64,000 nt of DNA from positions 1 to 64,000 of the forward strand of contig JAGWUI010000015.1 in the NCBI GenBank assembly GCA_028868515.1, in the 5' to 3' direction. The stretch comes from Gammaproteobacteria bacterium. Its GTDB lineage: Bacteria > Pseudomonadota > Gammaproteobacteria > Pseudomonadales > Moraxellaceae. Shown in pieces: positions 25,546 to 35,236 of the stretch. Under the pieces are notes generated by a model, which saw only the letters and a list, made by a program, of their open reading frames with translations, searched no databases and was not told where the DNA came from. Both the position numbers and the translations under genes were made by a program. Within the stretch, counting starts at the first letter, position 1. Each line of letters starts with the position of its first letter.

Positions 25546-26412
25546 TTATGGTGATGCAACAGGAGCAACATTCGGCTGCGCCTGATTTGCTGTATCTAAC
25601 GTGACAACGGCAGGACTTGTTGCTGACGATTTACGAGTATTCGCAGCTCCATTCCACTGAATCGCCATTCCATTACGATAACGCAAATCAACCGATGCAA
25701 TACGCGACCACAGTTGATGGAGTCTGTCATTACCTTGCCCTAACTCACTTAAACGCTGTAGCTTTAAGTTCGTTTGTTCCTGATCCACAATCACACGCAT
25801 TCCCGAATCAAACGACATAAACCATGTCATACGATCGGTCAGATAAAGCTCTTTTAACCGTATACCCAATGGCGCAAACCACTGATTAATCTGCTGATAC
25901 TGTTTCATCATTGCAAGCGACTGGCTGATTGGTCCATGTAGAAGCGGCAAATCTAAATGATCATTGCGGTCTGCCTCTATAAAAACAACACCTTGTCCAC
26001 TCAACAATCGTCCACTACCCCAACGTGCAATCGGTTGTCGAGGAATCACACGTACAATCAATCCATCTGGCCAATGCCGAGTCACGGTCACACTTTCAAC
26101 CCAAGACAGACTCAAGGCCGCATCTCGAATCGCAACTAAATCCGCCGTAAAATAATTCTTGTGCATCAAAGGTTGAATCTTTTGCTGCAATAAACTTGCT
26201 TCAACAGCATCAATATCACCCGTCACCGTCACTTGGGCAACAGGAGCATGCAATAATCGATGAACAACACCCCATCCACCAATTCCGCATAATACCAGCG
26301 CAGCAAGCAGCAATAACCAGCTTCCCAAGCCAGATAACTTTCCACCTAACGTTTGTGGTGTATTAGACTGGGAAGACATTGACCGCTGTATCATGCTGGG
26401 TAATTGAGCCAT
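25546..26412 (-). CDS. ftsQ: Cell division protein FtsQ
   Basis: Bitopic inner-membrane divisome protein linking early and late division proteins. A short cytoplasmic N-terminus is followed by one membrane helix (WLLLLAALVLCGIGGWGVV), a POTRA domain (VAQVTVTGDIDAVEASLLQQKIQPLM) and the FtsQ beta domain (WVESVTVTRHWPDGLIVRVIPRQPIARWGSGRLLSGQGVVF). The reading frame is open further upstream, with possible starts at 26475 and 26436 that overlap the ddl gene by 50 or 11 bases; the Met at 26412 just past the ddl stop gives a family-like length of 288 residues. No strong ribosome site distinguishes them. Confidence 0.92.
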   Translation of the reverse strand: MAQLPSMIQRSMSSQSNTPQTLGGKLSGLGSWLLLLAALVLCGIGGWGVVHRLLHAPVAQVTVTGDIDAVEASLLQQKIQPLMHKNYFTADLVAIRDAALSLSWVESVTVTRHWPDGLIVRVIPRQPIARWGSGRLLSGQGVVFIEADRNDHLDLPLLHGPISQSLAMMKQYQQINQWFAPLGIRLKELYLTDRMTWFMSFDSGMRVIVDQEQTNLKLQRLSELGQGNDRLHQLWSRIASVDLRYRNGMAIQWNGAANTRKSSATSPAVVTLDTANQAQPNVAPVASP

Positions 26413-26425
26413 GTTTGATCTGATT

Positions 26426-27391
26426 TTAACCTGCATGCGCTGAAATAGAATCTGAACCTGTCGCAACCGATGCATTCGAATTTTGGCTCAATGTCTGGCC
26501 CAAAATCGCAATGCACAAATCAGCAAAACTATAGCCCACTGCTTTTGCTGCCATCGGAACGAGCGAATGATCAGTCATGCCTGGCACAGTATTCACTTCA
26601 AGTAACCAGAATCGACCTTGCATATCCTGCATCGCATCAATACGTCCCCAACCTGTCGCGCCCACCGCATTAAAAGCACGAAGCGCTAGACCTTGAAGCT
26701 CTTTCTCTTCAGTCTCTGTTAAACCCGAAGGAATACCATAATGAGTATCATTGCGCAAATATTTCGCCTGATAATCATAAAATGCAACATCTTTTGGAGG
26801 TTCTAAACGAATGACTGGCAGTGCTTGTCCATTCAACATGACCACCGTAAATTCACGTCCTGTAATCCATGCCTCGGCCATCACTACCGCGTCATGTCCA
26901 CTCGCTTCGCGGTAAGCAGGTTCCAGTTGCTCTGGACGCTCGACTTTACTCATGCCAATACTTGAACCTTCATGCACAGGCTTGATGATCAACGGCAAGC
27001 CCAGTTCGGCAATGACTGCGGAATAATCCGTATTTGCATCAAGTAAGCAATAAGGCGCTGTTGGTAAATCGACGCCTTTCCATAATTGTTTTGTTCGGGC
27101 TTTATCCATACCGAGAGCAGAAGCGAGCACCCCGGAACCTGTGTATGGAATATTCATCCACTCCAACAAGCCTTGGATTTGACCATCTTCACCACCACGA
27201 CCATGAAGTACAATAAAAGCTCGGTCGTATTGAGATAGTTCAGCCACAGCACGCGATGCAGGATCAAATGCCTCAGCATCTACACCCTTAGACAGTAATG
27301 CATCCAAAACAGCCTGACCACTTTTCAGCGAAACTTCCCGCTCGCCTGATGTTCCACCAAATAAAACCGCAACTTTTCCAAACTGTTTCAT
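26426..27391 (-). CDS. ddl: D-alanine--D-alanine ligase
   Basis: ATP-grasp enzyme making D-Ala-D-Ala for peptidoglycan. It starts MKQFGKVAVLFGGTSGEREVSLKSG, followed by LHGRGGEDG, the ATP-grasp core (PLIIKPVHEGSSIGMSKV; EAWITGREFTVVML) and the metal-binding end WLLEVNTVPGMTDHSLVP. The start at 27391 is chosen because an in-frame ATG at 27418 adds nine residues not typical of the family. Length 321. It overlaps or abuts ftsQ, and 176 bases separate it from murC. Position suggests the DdlB type. Confidence 0.96.
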   Translation of the reverse strand: MKQFGKVAVLFGGTSGEREVSLKSGQAVLDALLSKGVDAEAFDPASRAVAELSQYDRAFIVLHGRGGEDGQIQGLLEWMNIPYTGSGVLASALGMDKARTKQLWKGVDLPTAPYCLLDANTDYSAVIAELGLPLIIKPVHEGSSIGMSKVERPEQLEPAYREASGHDAVVMAEAWITGREFTVVMLNGQALPVIRLEPPKDVAFYDYQAKYLRNDTHYGIPSGLTETEEKELQGLALRAFNAVGATGWGRIDAMQDMQGRFWLLEVNTVPGMTDHSLVPMAAKAVGYSFADLCIAILGQTLSQNSNASVATGSDSISAHAG

Positions 27392-27567
27392 GCTGCCGCA
27401 ATCCAATAAAAAATCCAATTAAAAACAATCCAATTTAACCATCTACACACAGCGTCCAATTCACCGCGCTCATTCTTACAATATCGCTCTCATCGCGCAA
27501 TTTATCACGCACAACTCCACGCACATATACTTTCATGTATGCTTTTTATAGGAGGATGTCTTGGATA

Positions 27568-29070
27568 TTACGATTTTACCTGTAAATACAAGCTTTTCTT
27601 CGCTAAATCGTTAGACACAGCACCGACATTTCCTGCACCTTGGGTGAGTAGCAAATCCCCTGCTTGCAACATATTTTGCAAGACTTGTGGAAGTTGCTCC
27701 TCCACAGGATCAACCAAAATCGGTTCAACACGACCACGAGCACGAATACTACGCGCTAAACTGCGGCTATCTGCACCCACAATTGGTTTTTCACCTGCCG
27801 AATACACTTCCATTAGCAGCAAAACATCCACTTGCGATAGCACTTCAACAAAATCCTCAAAACAATCACGCGTCCGCGTAAAACGATGAGGTTGGAACAA
27901 CATCACTAATCGACGATCTGGATGACTTTGGCGTGCAGCCTTGATGGTAACTTCAACTTCTTTTGGATGATGTCCATAATCATCGACCAACAGAATGCTA
28001 CCGTCCTGATATGGAAAATCACCCTGAATTTGAAAACGACGACCTACACCTGCAAAGCCCGATAAAGATCTGCTTATCGCAGCATCACTGACGCCTTCAT
28101 CGGTTGCAATACCAATTGCCGCCAATGCGTTCAGCACATTATGCAAACCGGGTTGATTGGTCGTCACGGTCAAAGGCTCACGATCACGGCGTAATACCGT
28201 AAAGCGAGTCTGCATACCGAGCTGAACCACATCTACAGCACGGATATCATTCTCTTCATTAAAACCATAAGTCAGAAATGGACGACCCACGCGTGGCAAT
28301 AATTCGCGAATATTTGCATCATCACCACATAACACCGCGAGTCCATAGAACGGCAAATTATGCAAAAATTCAATAAAAGTATCTTTCAGTTTCTCAAAAC
28401 TGCCACCATACGTTTCCATATGGTCCGCATCGATATTGGTCACAATCGCCGCCATGGGCTGTAAATATAGAAACGACGCATCACTCTCATCGGCTTCAGC
28501 CACCAAATAACGACTCGCACCAAGCTGGGCATTTTTGCCCATGCTATTCAGCAGACCACCAATCACAAACGTTGGATCTAAACCGTCTTCGGCAAGCATC
28601 ATGGTCAACAAGCTGGTCGTGGTAGTTTTACCATGCGTCCCAGCAACGGCAATACCATGACGATAGCGCATCAACTCACCGAGCATTTCTGCACGGCGTA
28701 CCAATGGAATGTGCTTCTCGATTGCGGCCTTAATTTCAGGGTTCTCACGATCAATTGCCGTTGAAACCACCAAGACATTTGCGCCTTCAACATTCGCCGC
28801 ATCGTGTCCGTAAAAGACTTTGACACCCATGCTTTCAAGTCGCTGCGTGGTTTCACTGATTTTTTGATCAGAACCCGACACGTCATAGCCCTGATTTTTA
28901 AGCACTTCGGCAATACCACACATGCCCGCGCCACCAATGCCGACAAAATGAATTCGTCCAATACGGCGCATTTCTGGAATTTCGATAAGTCGACTGGTTT
29001 TATTACTTGCACAGGTGGTTGTGCTGGTCTGCAAAGACGCTGATGTCGGCATATCCAACTCCATATTCAT
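27568..29070 (-). CDS. murC: UDP-N-acetylmuramate--L-alanine ligase MurC
   Basis: Adds L-alanine to UDP-MurNAc in the cytoplasm. [19 protein letters not shown] begins the Rossmann domain, [14 protein letters not shown] is the ATP P-loop, and [12 protein letters not shown] with [12 protein letters not shown] are the Mur ligase central motifs; the C-terminal domain includes [12 protein letters not shown]. 500 residues, with a slightly long N-terminus (about 35 residues before the conserved domain), so a later start such as the Met at RRIGRI is possible. It belongs to the division/cell-wall series. Confidence 0.97.
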   Translation of the reverse strand: MNMELDMPTSASLQTSTTTCASNKTSRLIEIPEMRRIGRIHFVGIGGAGMCGIAEVLKNQGYDVSGSDQKISETTQRLESMGVKVFYGHDAANVEGANVLVVSTAIDRENPEIKAAIEKHIPLVRRAEMLGELMRYRHGIAVAGTHGKTTTTSLLTMMLAEDGLDPTFVIGGLLNSMGKNAQLGASRYLVAEADESDASFLYLQPMAAIVTNIDADHMETYGGSFEKLKDTFIEFLHNLPFYGLAVLCGDDANIRELLPRVGRPFLTYGFNEENDIRAVDVVQLGMQTRFTVLRRDREPLTVTTNQPGLHNVLNALAAIGIATDEGVSDAAISRSLSGFAGVGRRFQIQGDFPYQDGSILLVDDYGHHPKEVEVTIKAARQSHPDRRLVMLFQPHRFTRTRDCFEDFVEVLSQVDVLLLMEVYSAGEKPIVGADSRSLARSIRARGRVEPILVDPVEEQLPQVLQNMLQAGDLLLTQGAGNVGAVSNDLAKKSLYLQVKS

Positions 29071-29155
29071 AAGATAAAACTTAGTATCTACAACTATTTA
29101 AAACAAAATTTCTTCAAACAAAAATCATTAACGCGAAACCATTACAATGAATCCA

Positions 29156-30280
29156 TTACAGTGAAACAACCGCATCAACAACGACTGACGTCGCGCAAGG
29201 CTTTGCTTGTAAGCGTGATTTTTCCGCCATCGCAAGCAAAGTTTCCCGATTGAGCAATGGACGGAGCCGCTCGGCAAGCGTCTCTGGCGTAAGCGTTGCC
29301 TGAGGACAAAGCAACGCAGCCCCAACAGCACTTAAATAACGCGCATTTGCAGTTTGATGATCATCCACTGCATGAGGTAACGGCACAAACACCGCAGGCA
29401 AACCGACAGCCGCGACTTCTGATACCGTCAAAGCCCCGGCACGACAAATGATCAAATCGGCATCGCCATATGCTGCCGCCATATTATCGACAAATGGCAC
29501 AACTTCAAATGTTAAATGTCCAGCATGGGTCAAGGATTGGTAGCGTGTCAACGTTTCATCCACCTGTTTTGCACCGCACTGATGACGGACATGAATCGGC
29601 TGATTCGCTGACGCAAGCAGAGCCAATGCACTCGGAATCCGTTCATTCAAAGCCTGAGCACCCAAAGACCCACCAATCACCAAAACTTGTAATGTGTCAC
29701 TACGATGAGCAAAACGGAGCACAGGCTCAGACACATTTAAAATATCTGCACGAACTGGATTACCTGTCGTCCGAACTTTATTCGATGCTGGAAATGCATC
29801 AGGAAAGGCTTGCAATACCGTTGTTGCAATGCGAGCCAATTGTCGATTGGTCATACCCGCAATCGCATTTTGCTCATGAATCACCAGTTTGATGCCAAGC
29901 AGACGTGCAGCCAAACCACCAGGGCCTGCAACATATCCGCCAAAACCCACCACAACATCGATCTCAAGTGCTTTCATCAACCGCATCGCCGCTAATGTCG
30001 CTTTGATAATCTTAAATGGCGCTGCAATCAATCGACGCAAACCATTACCACGCAGACCTTGAATATCAATCGGGTACAACGGAATACCTGACGGCGGAAC
30101 CAAACGATGCTCCATCCCTGCCAATGTCGCAAGCCAATGCACATTGACACCTTGTGAACGTAATTTTTCCGCAACGGCCAGCGCTGGAAAAATATGTCCT
30201 CCCGTACCCGCTGCCATCACCATCACATTCGTGACACGTTTTTGTGAACTGCCTTGTGGTTTAGTTTGATTCTTAGACAC
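29156..30280 (-). CDS. murG: MurG N-acetylglucosaminyltransferase (lipid II synthesis)
   Basis: Transfers GlcNAc to lipid I at the cytoplasmic side of the inner membrane. Diagnostic motifs are MAAGTGGHIFPALAVA, GFGGYVAGPGGLAA, HEQNAIAGMTNR and CRAGALTVSEVAAVGLPAVFVPLPHAVDDHQTANA. The start is a GTG at 30280 preceded by AAAGG and a GG pair; 374 residues with a Lys/Gln/Ser-rich N-terminus of about 16 residues. It is the first gene of the visible division cluster; upstream genes such as ftsW or murD are not present in the following plus-strand region, so the cluster is interrupted here. Confidence 0.97.
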   Translation of the reverse strand: MSKNQTKPQGSSQKRVTNVMVMAAGTGGHIFPALAVAEKLRSQGVNVHWLATLAGMEHRLVPPSGIPLYPIDIQGLRGNGLRRLIAAPFKIIKATLAAMRLMKALEIDVVVGFGGYVAGPGGLAARLLGIKLVIHEQNAIAGMTNRQLARIATTVLQAFPDAFPASNKVRTTGNPVRADILNVSEPVLRFAHRSDTLQVLVIGGSLGAQALNERIPSALALLASANQPIHVRHQCGAKQVDETLTRYQSLTHAGHLTFEVVPFVDNMAAAYGDADLIICRAGALTVSEVAAVGLPAVFVPLPHAVDDHQTANARYLSAVGAALLCPQATLTPETLAERLRPLLNRETLLAMAEKSRLQAKPCATSVVVDAVVSL

Positions 30281-30661
30281 CCAATTTGCCTTTGATGAAA
30301 TACAAAAATAATGATTAAAAATTTACCACCAATCGCATGAACAATCTGATCCGATATGGTGCGTTCAGCAATCCGCCATGATACTCGGTTGCAGGGTAAA
30401 GTTTGAATATTTTCTTCAATTTTGATCAATCAAAAGTTACCGTTTATGATCTTTTTTGTGGTTTTTTCTCAGTTCAATAGTTCTGATGTATTTATCATGT
30501 TCATTTATAGAATATATACGTCTTTCAAACGATAGAATTTCATCAGTACAGCTACCGAATGACTCAAAAAAAGCGTATTGTAAGTCACAAGATGAAGTAA
30601 AAAATTTAGCAACACAACGGACATTTACGACCACATTCAAAAAAGAATTTTTAGGGGAATC
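30281..30661. other. Intergenic region between divergent murG and DUF1993 genes
   Basis: About 380 A+T-rich bases. It must hold the murG promoter and that of the DUF1993 gene. A plus-strand TTG-initiated ORF (30456-30665) begins with a hydrophobic stretch but has no ribosome site or recognised homology. No hairpin or repeat of note was found. Confidence 0.6.
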
Positions 30662-31168
30662 ATGATGACTTTTTCAATCTATTCAGCGCTCATTCCAACC
30701 TCAAAACACATCTTGCAAAATCAATCAAAAATACTGGATAAAGCAGCAGCCTATGCCGAAGAAAAACAAATTGATCCTTCAACCTTACTTACTGCACGTC
30801 TTGCACCAGACATGTTTCCACTCAGCCGCCAAATTCAGATCGCTTGCGATACGGTAAAAAAAGGTGCGGCACGTTTAGCTGCCGTCGAAGCTCCTGTTTT
30901 TGACGACACAGAATCAACGATTCCAGAACTACAAGCGCGAATCGCTAAAACCATCGCTTTTTTAGAAAGTATCCATGAGAATGATTTTGTCGGCGCAGAA
31001 ACGCGCGCATTGAAAATCCCCATGGGGCCAGAAATCGTGATGGACTTTACGGGTGAGGATTATTTAAACCAGTGGGTTCTGCCTAATTTTTACTTTCATA
31101 CCACCACAGCGTATGACTTGTTGCGCCAACAAGGTGTAGCTCTCGGTAAACGTGATTTCTTAGGCTAA
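30662..31168 (+). CDS. DUF1993 family protein (DinB-like helical fold)
   Basis: 168-residue soluble protein matching DUF1993 (ILQNQSKILDKAAAYAEEKQIDPSTLLTARLAPDMFPLSRQIQIACD; C-terminal LPNFYFHTTTAYDLLRQQGVALGKRDFLG). The family has a four-helix DinB-like fold and unknown function. AGGGGAATC precedes the double ATG. It is followed by the DUF924 gene after 28 bases, and both are followed by a YnfA gene, so the three may be one transcript. Confidence 0.85.
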   Translation: MMTFSIYSALIPTSKHILQNQSKILDKAAAYAEEKQIDPSTLLTARLAPDMFPLSRQIQIACDTVKKGAARLAAVEAPVFDDTESTIPELQARIAKTIAFLESIHENDFVGAETRALKIPMGPEIVMDFTGEDYLNQWVLPNFYFHTTTAYDLLRQQGVALGKRDFLG

Positions 31169-31196
31169 TGTTTAACCACAATTGGAGGACATCACG

Positions 31197-31751
31197 ATGC
31201 ATGATCCAATAACTCATCAAGACATCCTTCAATTTTGGTTTGAAGAAGCCACACCTGCACAATGGTTTAGCAAAGATCTCGCTTTTGATGAGACGATTCG
31301 TACTCGATTTGCAGCAATCCATGCTCAAGCAGTAGCAGGCGAGCTTGCTGATTGGCGCAACTTTGGCTCACATGGTCGTTTGGCTGAAATTATTGTCTTA
31401 GATCAATTTTCACGAAACCTCTATCGCGATGATGCACGTCAATTTTCCTACGATACGATGGCTTTGGTACTCGCTCAAGAGCTTGTCACCAGTGGCTTTG
31501 ATCAGAAACTTACCCCAGAAGAACGCGCATTTACTTATCTGCCTTATATGCACAGCGAATCACGCTTGATTCATGAAGAAGCATTGCTGCTGTTTACCGA
31601 CTTAGGTGTGGAGTTGAACTTAGAATTTGAAAAAAAACACAAAGCCATCATTGATCGCTTTGGTCGTTATCCACATCGCAATGCAATTTTGGGACGAATT
31701 TCAACAGCAGAAGAAATTGAGTTTTTGAAATCGCCCGATAGTCATTTCTAG
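31197..31751 (+). CDS. DUF924 family protein
   Basis: 184 residues. [84 protein letters not shown] and the final [24 protein letters not shown] are the DUF924 signature, a TPR-like all-helical fold of unknown function. The start at 31197 has GGAGG 8 bases upstream; a TTG at 31182 overlaps that ribosome site and is rejected. It lies between the DUF1993 and YnfA genes. Confidence 0.9.
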   Translation: MHDPITHQDILQFWFEEATPAQWFSKDLAFDETIRTRFAAIHAQAVAGELADWRNFGSHGRLAEIIVLDQFSRNLYRDDARQFSYDTMALVLAQELVTSGFDQKLTPEERAFTYLPYMHSESRLIHEEALLLFTDLGVELNLEFEKKHKAIIDRFGRYPHRNAILGRISTAEEIEFLKSPDSHF

Positions 31752-31761
31752 GACTATTGAT

Positions 31762-32091
31762 TTGATTGAAATTAAAGCTATTTTTCTCTTTATCATCACA
31801 GCCATCATGGAAATTGTCGGCTGTTATTTACCTTACCTCTGGCTCAAACAAGACAAAAGCCCGTGGCTGCTACTCCCCGCTGGTTTAGCACTCAGTGTAT
31901 TTGTCTGGTTATTAACCTTGCATCCGACTGCTGCTGGTCGGGTGTATGCGGCATATGGCGGGGTTTATATTGGCGTTGCAATTTTGTGGTTGTGGGTGGT
32001 AGATGGCATCCAACCAACTGCATGGGATATTGTCGGTTGTGTCGTCACTTTAATTGGCGCATCGATTATTATTTTTGCGCCGAAGGGTTAA
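31762..32091 (+). CDS. YnfA family small multidrug-like membrane protein (UPF0060)
   Basis: 109-residue inner-membrane protein with four predicted helices, matching the YnfA/UPF0060 group: [46 protein letters not shown], then [24 protein letters not shown]. YnfA proteins are related to small multidrug resistance transporters; substrates here are unknown. The start is TTG, with TAGGA upstream, 10 bases after the DUF924 stop. Confidence 0.9.
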   Translation: MIEIKAIFLFIITAIMEIVGCYLPYLWLKQDKSPWLLLPAGLALSVFVWLLTLHPTAAGRVYAAYGGVYIGVAILWLWVVDGIQPTAWDIVGCVVTLIGASIIIFAPKG

Positions 32092-32208
32092 TATCAATAG
32101 ATTTCGGTTCACAATTTTTACGAAAAAAAATCATTCTAAAACAAATTTACAGACAACTTGTTTATGAAAAGAACATCCTGAAACTGTAATTAAATCACGG
32201 AGCCAGAT

Positions 32209-32688
32209 ATGACACTACCTGAATGCATAATCCCATTATTAAAGAAAATTTCCGATCGAAGAGATTGTAAAGTTGAATTCTGGAATGAACTTGTTGGTGA
32301 TGAACTTATTGATGCTTTCTTAGAGCTATCTGGCGAATTGAAGCTATCCGAAATAGATGAACAATCGATCCCAAATGGCTACATTAACTTGGCATATGTG
32401 TTCGACTGGGAAAGTCACTGCCAATTTAGTGGTTGGCTTGCTATCGAAAATAATCAAGATGAAATGGCTAAGATTTTGTCTTGCTACAGAAATGTTGGAC
32501 TATCATCTGAAGCTGACGCACTAGAAGCTGCTGTAAAAGTTTGGTTCTCAAGCAATCAAGACCATGACGCAGTAGGTGCGGCTTACAGTGCTATTGCAAA
32601 TGAATATAGTGATGAAGATAAGCGCTTCTCATATCTTGCGGAATATTTTTCTAAAAATGCTAAAACACTACTATACATATCTACTTAA
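32209..32688 (+). CDS. Hypothetical protein (unrecognised)
   Basis: 159-residue acidic soluble protein with no signal peptide. It is rich in Glu, Asp and Ser, with LPECIIPLLKKISDRRDCKVEFWNELVG at the N-terminus and a helical C-terminus (AVGAAYSAIANEYSDEDKRFSYLAEYFSKNAKTLLYIST). CACGGAG lies before the ATG. Composition is more A+T-rich than core genes. The all-helical, Glu-rich look is like small immunity-type proteins, but I cannot assign a family. It opens the accessory stretch, and a palindrome follows its stop. Confidence 0.7.
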   Translation: MTLPECIIPLLKKISDRRDCKVEFWNELVGDELIDAFLELSGELKLSEIDEQSIPNGYINLAYVFDWESHCQFSGWLAIENNQDEMAKILSCYRNVGLSSEADALEAAVKVWFSSNQDHDAVGAAYSAIANEYSDEDKRFSYLAEYFSKNAKTLLYIST

Positions 32689-32690
32689 GT

Positions 32691-32753
32691 GTAGGCTGTA
32701 GGCTTGCCCCAGCATAAAAAACCGAACAATCGCTGGGTTAAAACCCAGCCTAC
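32691..32753. repeat. GTAG-type palindrome (c)
   Basis: An 8-bp stem GCTGGGTT/AACCCAGC with a 2-base loop (32732-32749) is inside a longer unit where GTAGGCT (32691-32697) can pair with AGCCTAC (32747-32753). It lies just after the unrecognised gene. Confidence 0.65.
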
Positions 32754-32850
32754 CTCTACTAATAAAAATACGACACCGCAACAACTTGTTAAATTCAATT
32801 TGAGACTTTACTATCTAATATCGATTTTCAAACCTATTAATTTAGACCCT

Positions 32851-33597
32851 ATGAATAGCCTATTCCAATCGCCTCGTTTTCGTGCATTTCTAATTCATTT
32901 AATTGCTTCTTCAGTTTTAGCATTAGGCGCATTAGTATTGGTCTTCCGCATTTGGTATCCATCGGTACTTGCCCAAGTAGTCGGCGTTACACATGTTTTT
33001 ATATTGATGCTGGTTATTGATGTCATCGTAGGACCACTGCTGACTTTAATCATTTACAAAGTCGGAAAAAAAGGGCTCAAATTTGATCTTTTTATGATTG
33101 CGATTATGCAGATTGCGGTCTTTAGCTATGGTCTACACACCGTTGCAGTTGGTCGCCCAGCTTGGCTAGTCTTTAGCGTCGATCAATTCTATCTCGTACG
33201 TGCGGTTGACATAAATTCAGATGGAATAAAAAATGCACCCAGCGAATACCGCCATACCCCATGGTTTGGTCCAAAGTGGGTAGCCGTAAAACTGCCAGAT
33301 ACTAAAGAGAAACGCCATCAGATTATTGCAGAAACACTCGCTACAGGACACGGTCTATTTGCAAGTCCTCAGTTATATGAACCACTGGCAAATGCCAAGG
33401 AAAAAATACAGCCTAAATTACGCCAATTAAGCGAACTTAACAAATTCAATGATGCAAAAACAGTTCAAACCACTTTAGCAAAATGGCCTAGTGCCAGCAA
33501 TTGGCTGCCCCTCTGGAGCGATCATCAGAGCATGTCAGTTCTCTTAGACAATAATGCTCAAATTGTGTCTATTGTTGATTTAAACCCCTCTCTCTGA
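32851..33597 (+). CDS. tfpZ: TfpX/TfpZ-family type IV pilin accessory protein
   Basis: 248-residue protein with about four N-terminal membrane helices and a periplasmic C-terminal domain. FRAFLIHLIASSVLALGALVLVFRIWYP, GVTHVFILMLVIDVIVGPLLTLIIY, KKGLKFDLFMIAIMQIAVFSYGLHTVAVGRPAWLVFSVDQFYLVRA match TfpZ, which assists particular type IV pilins in Pseudomonas and relatives, where it is encoded next to the pilin. No pilin gene is near here, so its partner must be elsewhere or its role has changed. The ATG at 32851 is preferred; the open frame extends upstream to 32704 through the palindrome. Confidence 0.8.
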   Translation: MNSLFQSPRFRAFLIHLIASSVLALGALVLVFRIWYPSVLAQVVGVTHVFILMLVIDVIVGPLLTLIIYKVGKKGLKFDLFMIAIMQIAVFSYGLHTVAVGRPAWLVFSVDQFYLVRAVDINSDGIKNAPSEYRHTPWFGPKWVAVKLPDTKEKRHQIIAETLATGHGLFASPQLYEPLANAKEKIQPKLRQLSELNKFNDAKTVQTTLAKWPSASNWLPLWSDHQSMSVLLDNNAQIVSIVDLNPSL

Positions 33598-33649
33598 AGA
33601 GCCACTAATTTTGTAGACTAATCTTAACCACTCAACAGCCCCAAAATTT

Positions 33650-34501
33650 ATGTTCAATCTGACCATATCCGAAGCAAACAAGAAGCTCATCAATGAGTAT
33701 CGATTAAAACTCTCTGATTTTTTGGGAATGATGGGGCGATCTTGGCGTCTGATCTTAGGTGTAGTCTTATTTTCGATATTCGTTTCATTCGTAATTACCC
33801 TGATCTTACCCAAAAAATGGGAAGCCTCAGCGACACTACAAATTGCTAAACTCCCATCAGAAGATGGTGATATTACGTCTGTAGAAGACTCTCTACACTG
33901 TGTAGAAAAAGTAAATCAAATTGATTTTAAAGAAAAAATACTCAGCGACTTACACTTGCCTACGAATCAAGGGCAGGATAAGCGAAGTGATATTTTATTG
34001 GACACGTTTATTGCGCGTCCGATTAAAAAAACAGAATTGATCAATATCTCTGTCTCTGCTTACAGTCAGCAGGATGCATTAAAAAGCATTCAAACTGCGA
34101 TTGCTGAACTCCAAGCAACGCAGGCTCCAATGATCACTCCCACCACAAATCGTCTGAATAAACAGTTGCAGATTGTCGATCAGGGCTTATCTAGAGTTGA
34201 CAGCGATATTTCGGCACTAAATCATCAGATGTCACGCGGTGGGTATTCCGTGTCTGGTTATATCAAAGCCAAAGAGGCAGCAAGAAGGGCTTTGCAATTA
34301 CAACAAGATCAACTCAAGGGCAACTTAGCACTAATCGATCAACTTGCAACAAAACCCATCCATCCGATTGATAATTCAGATAAACCGATATTTCCAAATC
34401 GTATGGTTTTCTTAATCTTGGCGGCGATTTTTGGATTGTTGTTGGGTTGTGGAGTTGCGTGGTGGAAGGATAAAAATAATGTGAATGATGCAATCAGCTA
34501 A
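33650..34501 (+). CDS. Wzz/chain-length-determinant-like protein
   Basis: 283 residues with two membrane helices (about 34-53 and 250-268) around a periplasmic coiled-coil-rich domain, the architecture of polysaccharide co-polymerases such as Wzz. ISEANKKLINEYRLKLSDFLGMMGRSWRLI precedes TM1, then KKWEASATLQIAKL and, before TM2, PIHPIDNSDKPIFPNRMVFLILAAIFG with the Pro-rich segment typical of the family. No polysaccharide genes are adjacent, so the polymer it might control is unknown. It follows the TfpZ gene by 53 bases. Confidence 0.8.
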   Translation: MFNLTISEANKKLINEYRLKLSDFLGMMGRSWRLILGVVLFSIFVSFVITLILPKKWEASATLQIAKLPSEDGDITSVEDSLHCVEKVNQIDFKEKILSDLHLPTNQGQDKRSDILLDTFIARPIKKTELINISVSAYSQQDALKSIQTAIAELQATQAPMITPTTNRLNKQLQIVDQGLSRVDSDISALNHQMSRGGYSVSGYIKAKEAARRALQLQQDQLKGNLALIDQLATKPIHPIDNSDKPIFPNRMVFLILAAIFGLLLGCGVAWWKDKNNVNDAIS

Positions 34502-34557
34502 GGCATATTGCATCCTACATTTACTCGACCTTATAAATATAAAATGGAGTTTGCAAC

Positions 34558-35151
34558 ATGAAGCCTTATGGATTCAAAGTAATCACTGACGAAGGCGAAA
34601 GAGAATTCAAGTTCACTAGAAGAGACTGGAGCATACTAACTTCATTCGATGGATTTTCTAAAGTTAGCGGTTTTTTTAAACGATTAATCGGCATGGACTC
34701 TCTAGAGTTTCAAATCGGACAAAAAAAGTATTCCATATATGTTACACGCACCAAGCGATTTTTCATGCAACAGCTATCAGGTGTGCAAAGATGCTTTATT
34801 ATTGAAAAAGAAGATCTTTGTACTGACTTTAGTGTTGCCACGCATGGATATGGAGCTTCCAAAAGCGTTCGCTTCCAATATATGGGATATTCTGCTGACA
34901 CTTGGTGTTCCCCTGGACTTTGCACGCTCAGAGCATATGATATGGAATATGCAGGAGGGGTTAGAGAAATTATTAAAATTGATTTGCGTAGATACAATGA
35001 ATTTTTGGTTGATGGTGAATGTAAGATAAAGATTAAGAGAAAAAAAAGAGAAAGTGAAATCGAGGAAACTTTGAATGAGTTAAGTAAATATGTAGAAAGT
35101 AATGTAGTTAGTGAGATATTAAAAATTGAATTAATAGGTGGTGACCATTAA
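34558..35151 (+). CDS. Hypothetical protein (unrecognised)
   Basis: 197 residues, soluble, with mixed strand-rich composition, three Cys residues around YSADTWCSPGLC and a strongly basic then acidic C-terminus (KIKIKRKKRESEIEETLNEL). It has a good ribosome site (GGAG 9 bases before the ATG). The A+T-rich 3' third and lack of recognisable homology suggest recent acquisition. It is followed by a palindrome (d) before the convergent TPR-protein gene. Confidence 0.65.
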   Translation: MKPYGFKVITDEGEREFKFTRRDWSILTSFDGFSKVSGFFKRLIGMDSLEFQIGQKKYSIYVTRTKRFFMQQLSGVQRCFIIEKEDLCTDFSVATHGYGASKSVRFQYMGYSADTWCSPGLCTLRAYDMEYAGGVREIIKIDLRRYNEFLVDGECKIKIKRKKRESEIEETLNELSKYVESNVVSEILKIELIGGDH

Positions 35152-35186
35152 TGTCATATACGTCAATCTGTCACTAACAAAGCTAG

Positions 35187-35220
35187 TGTAAGGTGCAATA
35201 AGCCAAAGCGCATTGCACCC
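35187..35220. repeat. GTAG-type palindrome (d)
   Basis: GTAAGGTGCAAT pairs with ATTGCACC (8-bp stem, 35192-35199 and 35212-35219). The GGTGCAATAAGC...GCATTGCACC form is a related variant of palindrome (e). Confidence 0.7.
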
Positions 35221-35236
35221 GTTTACTACTATTTAC

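Noticed and set aside
30456-30665. Plus-strand TTG-initiated ORF upstream of the DUF1993 gene
   Set aside because: Hydrophobic first third but no ribosome site, a rare start codon and no recognisable family; more likely chance in an A+T-rich intergenic region.
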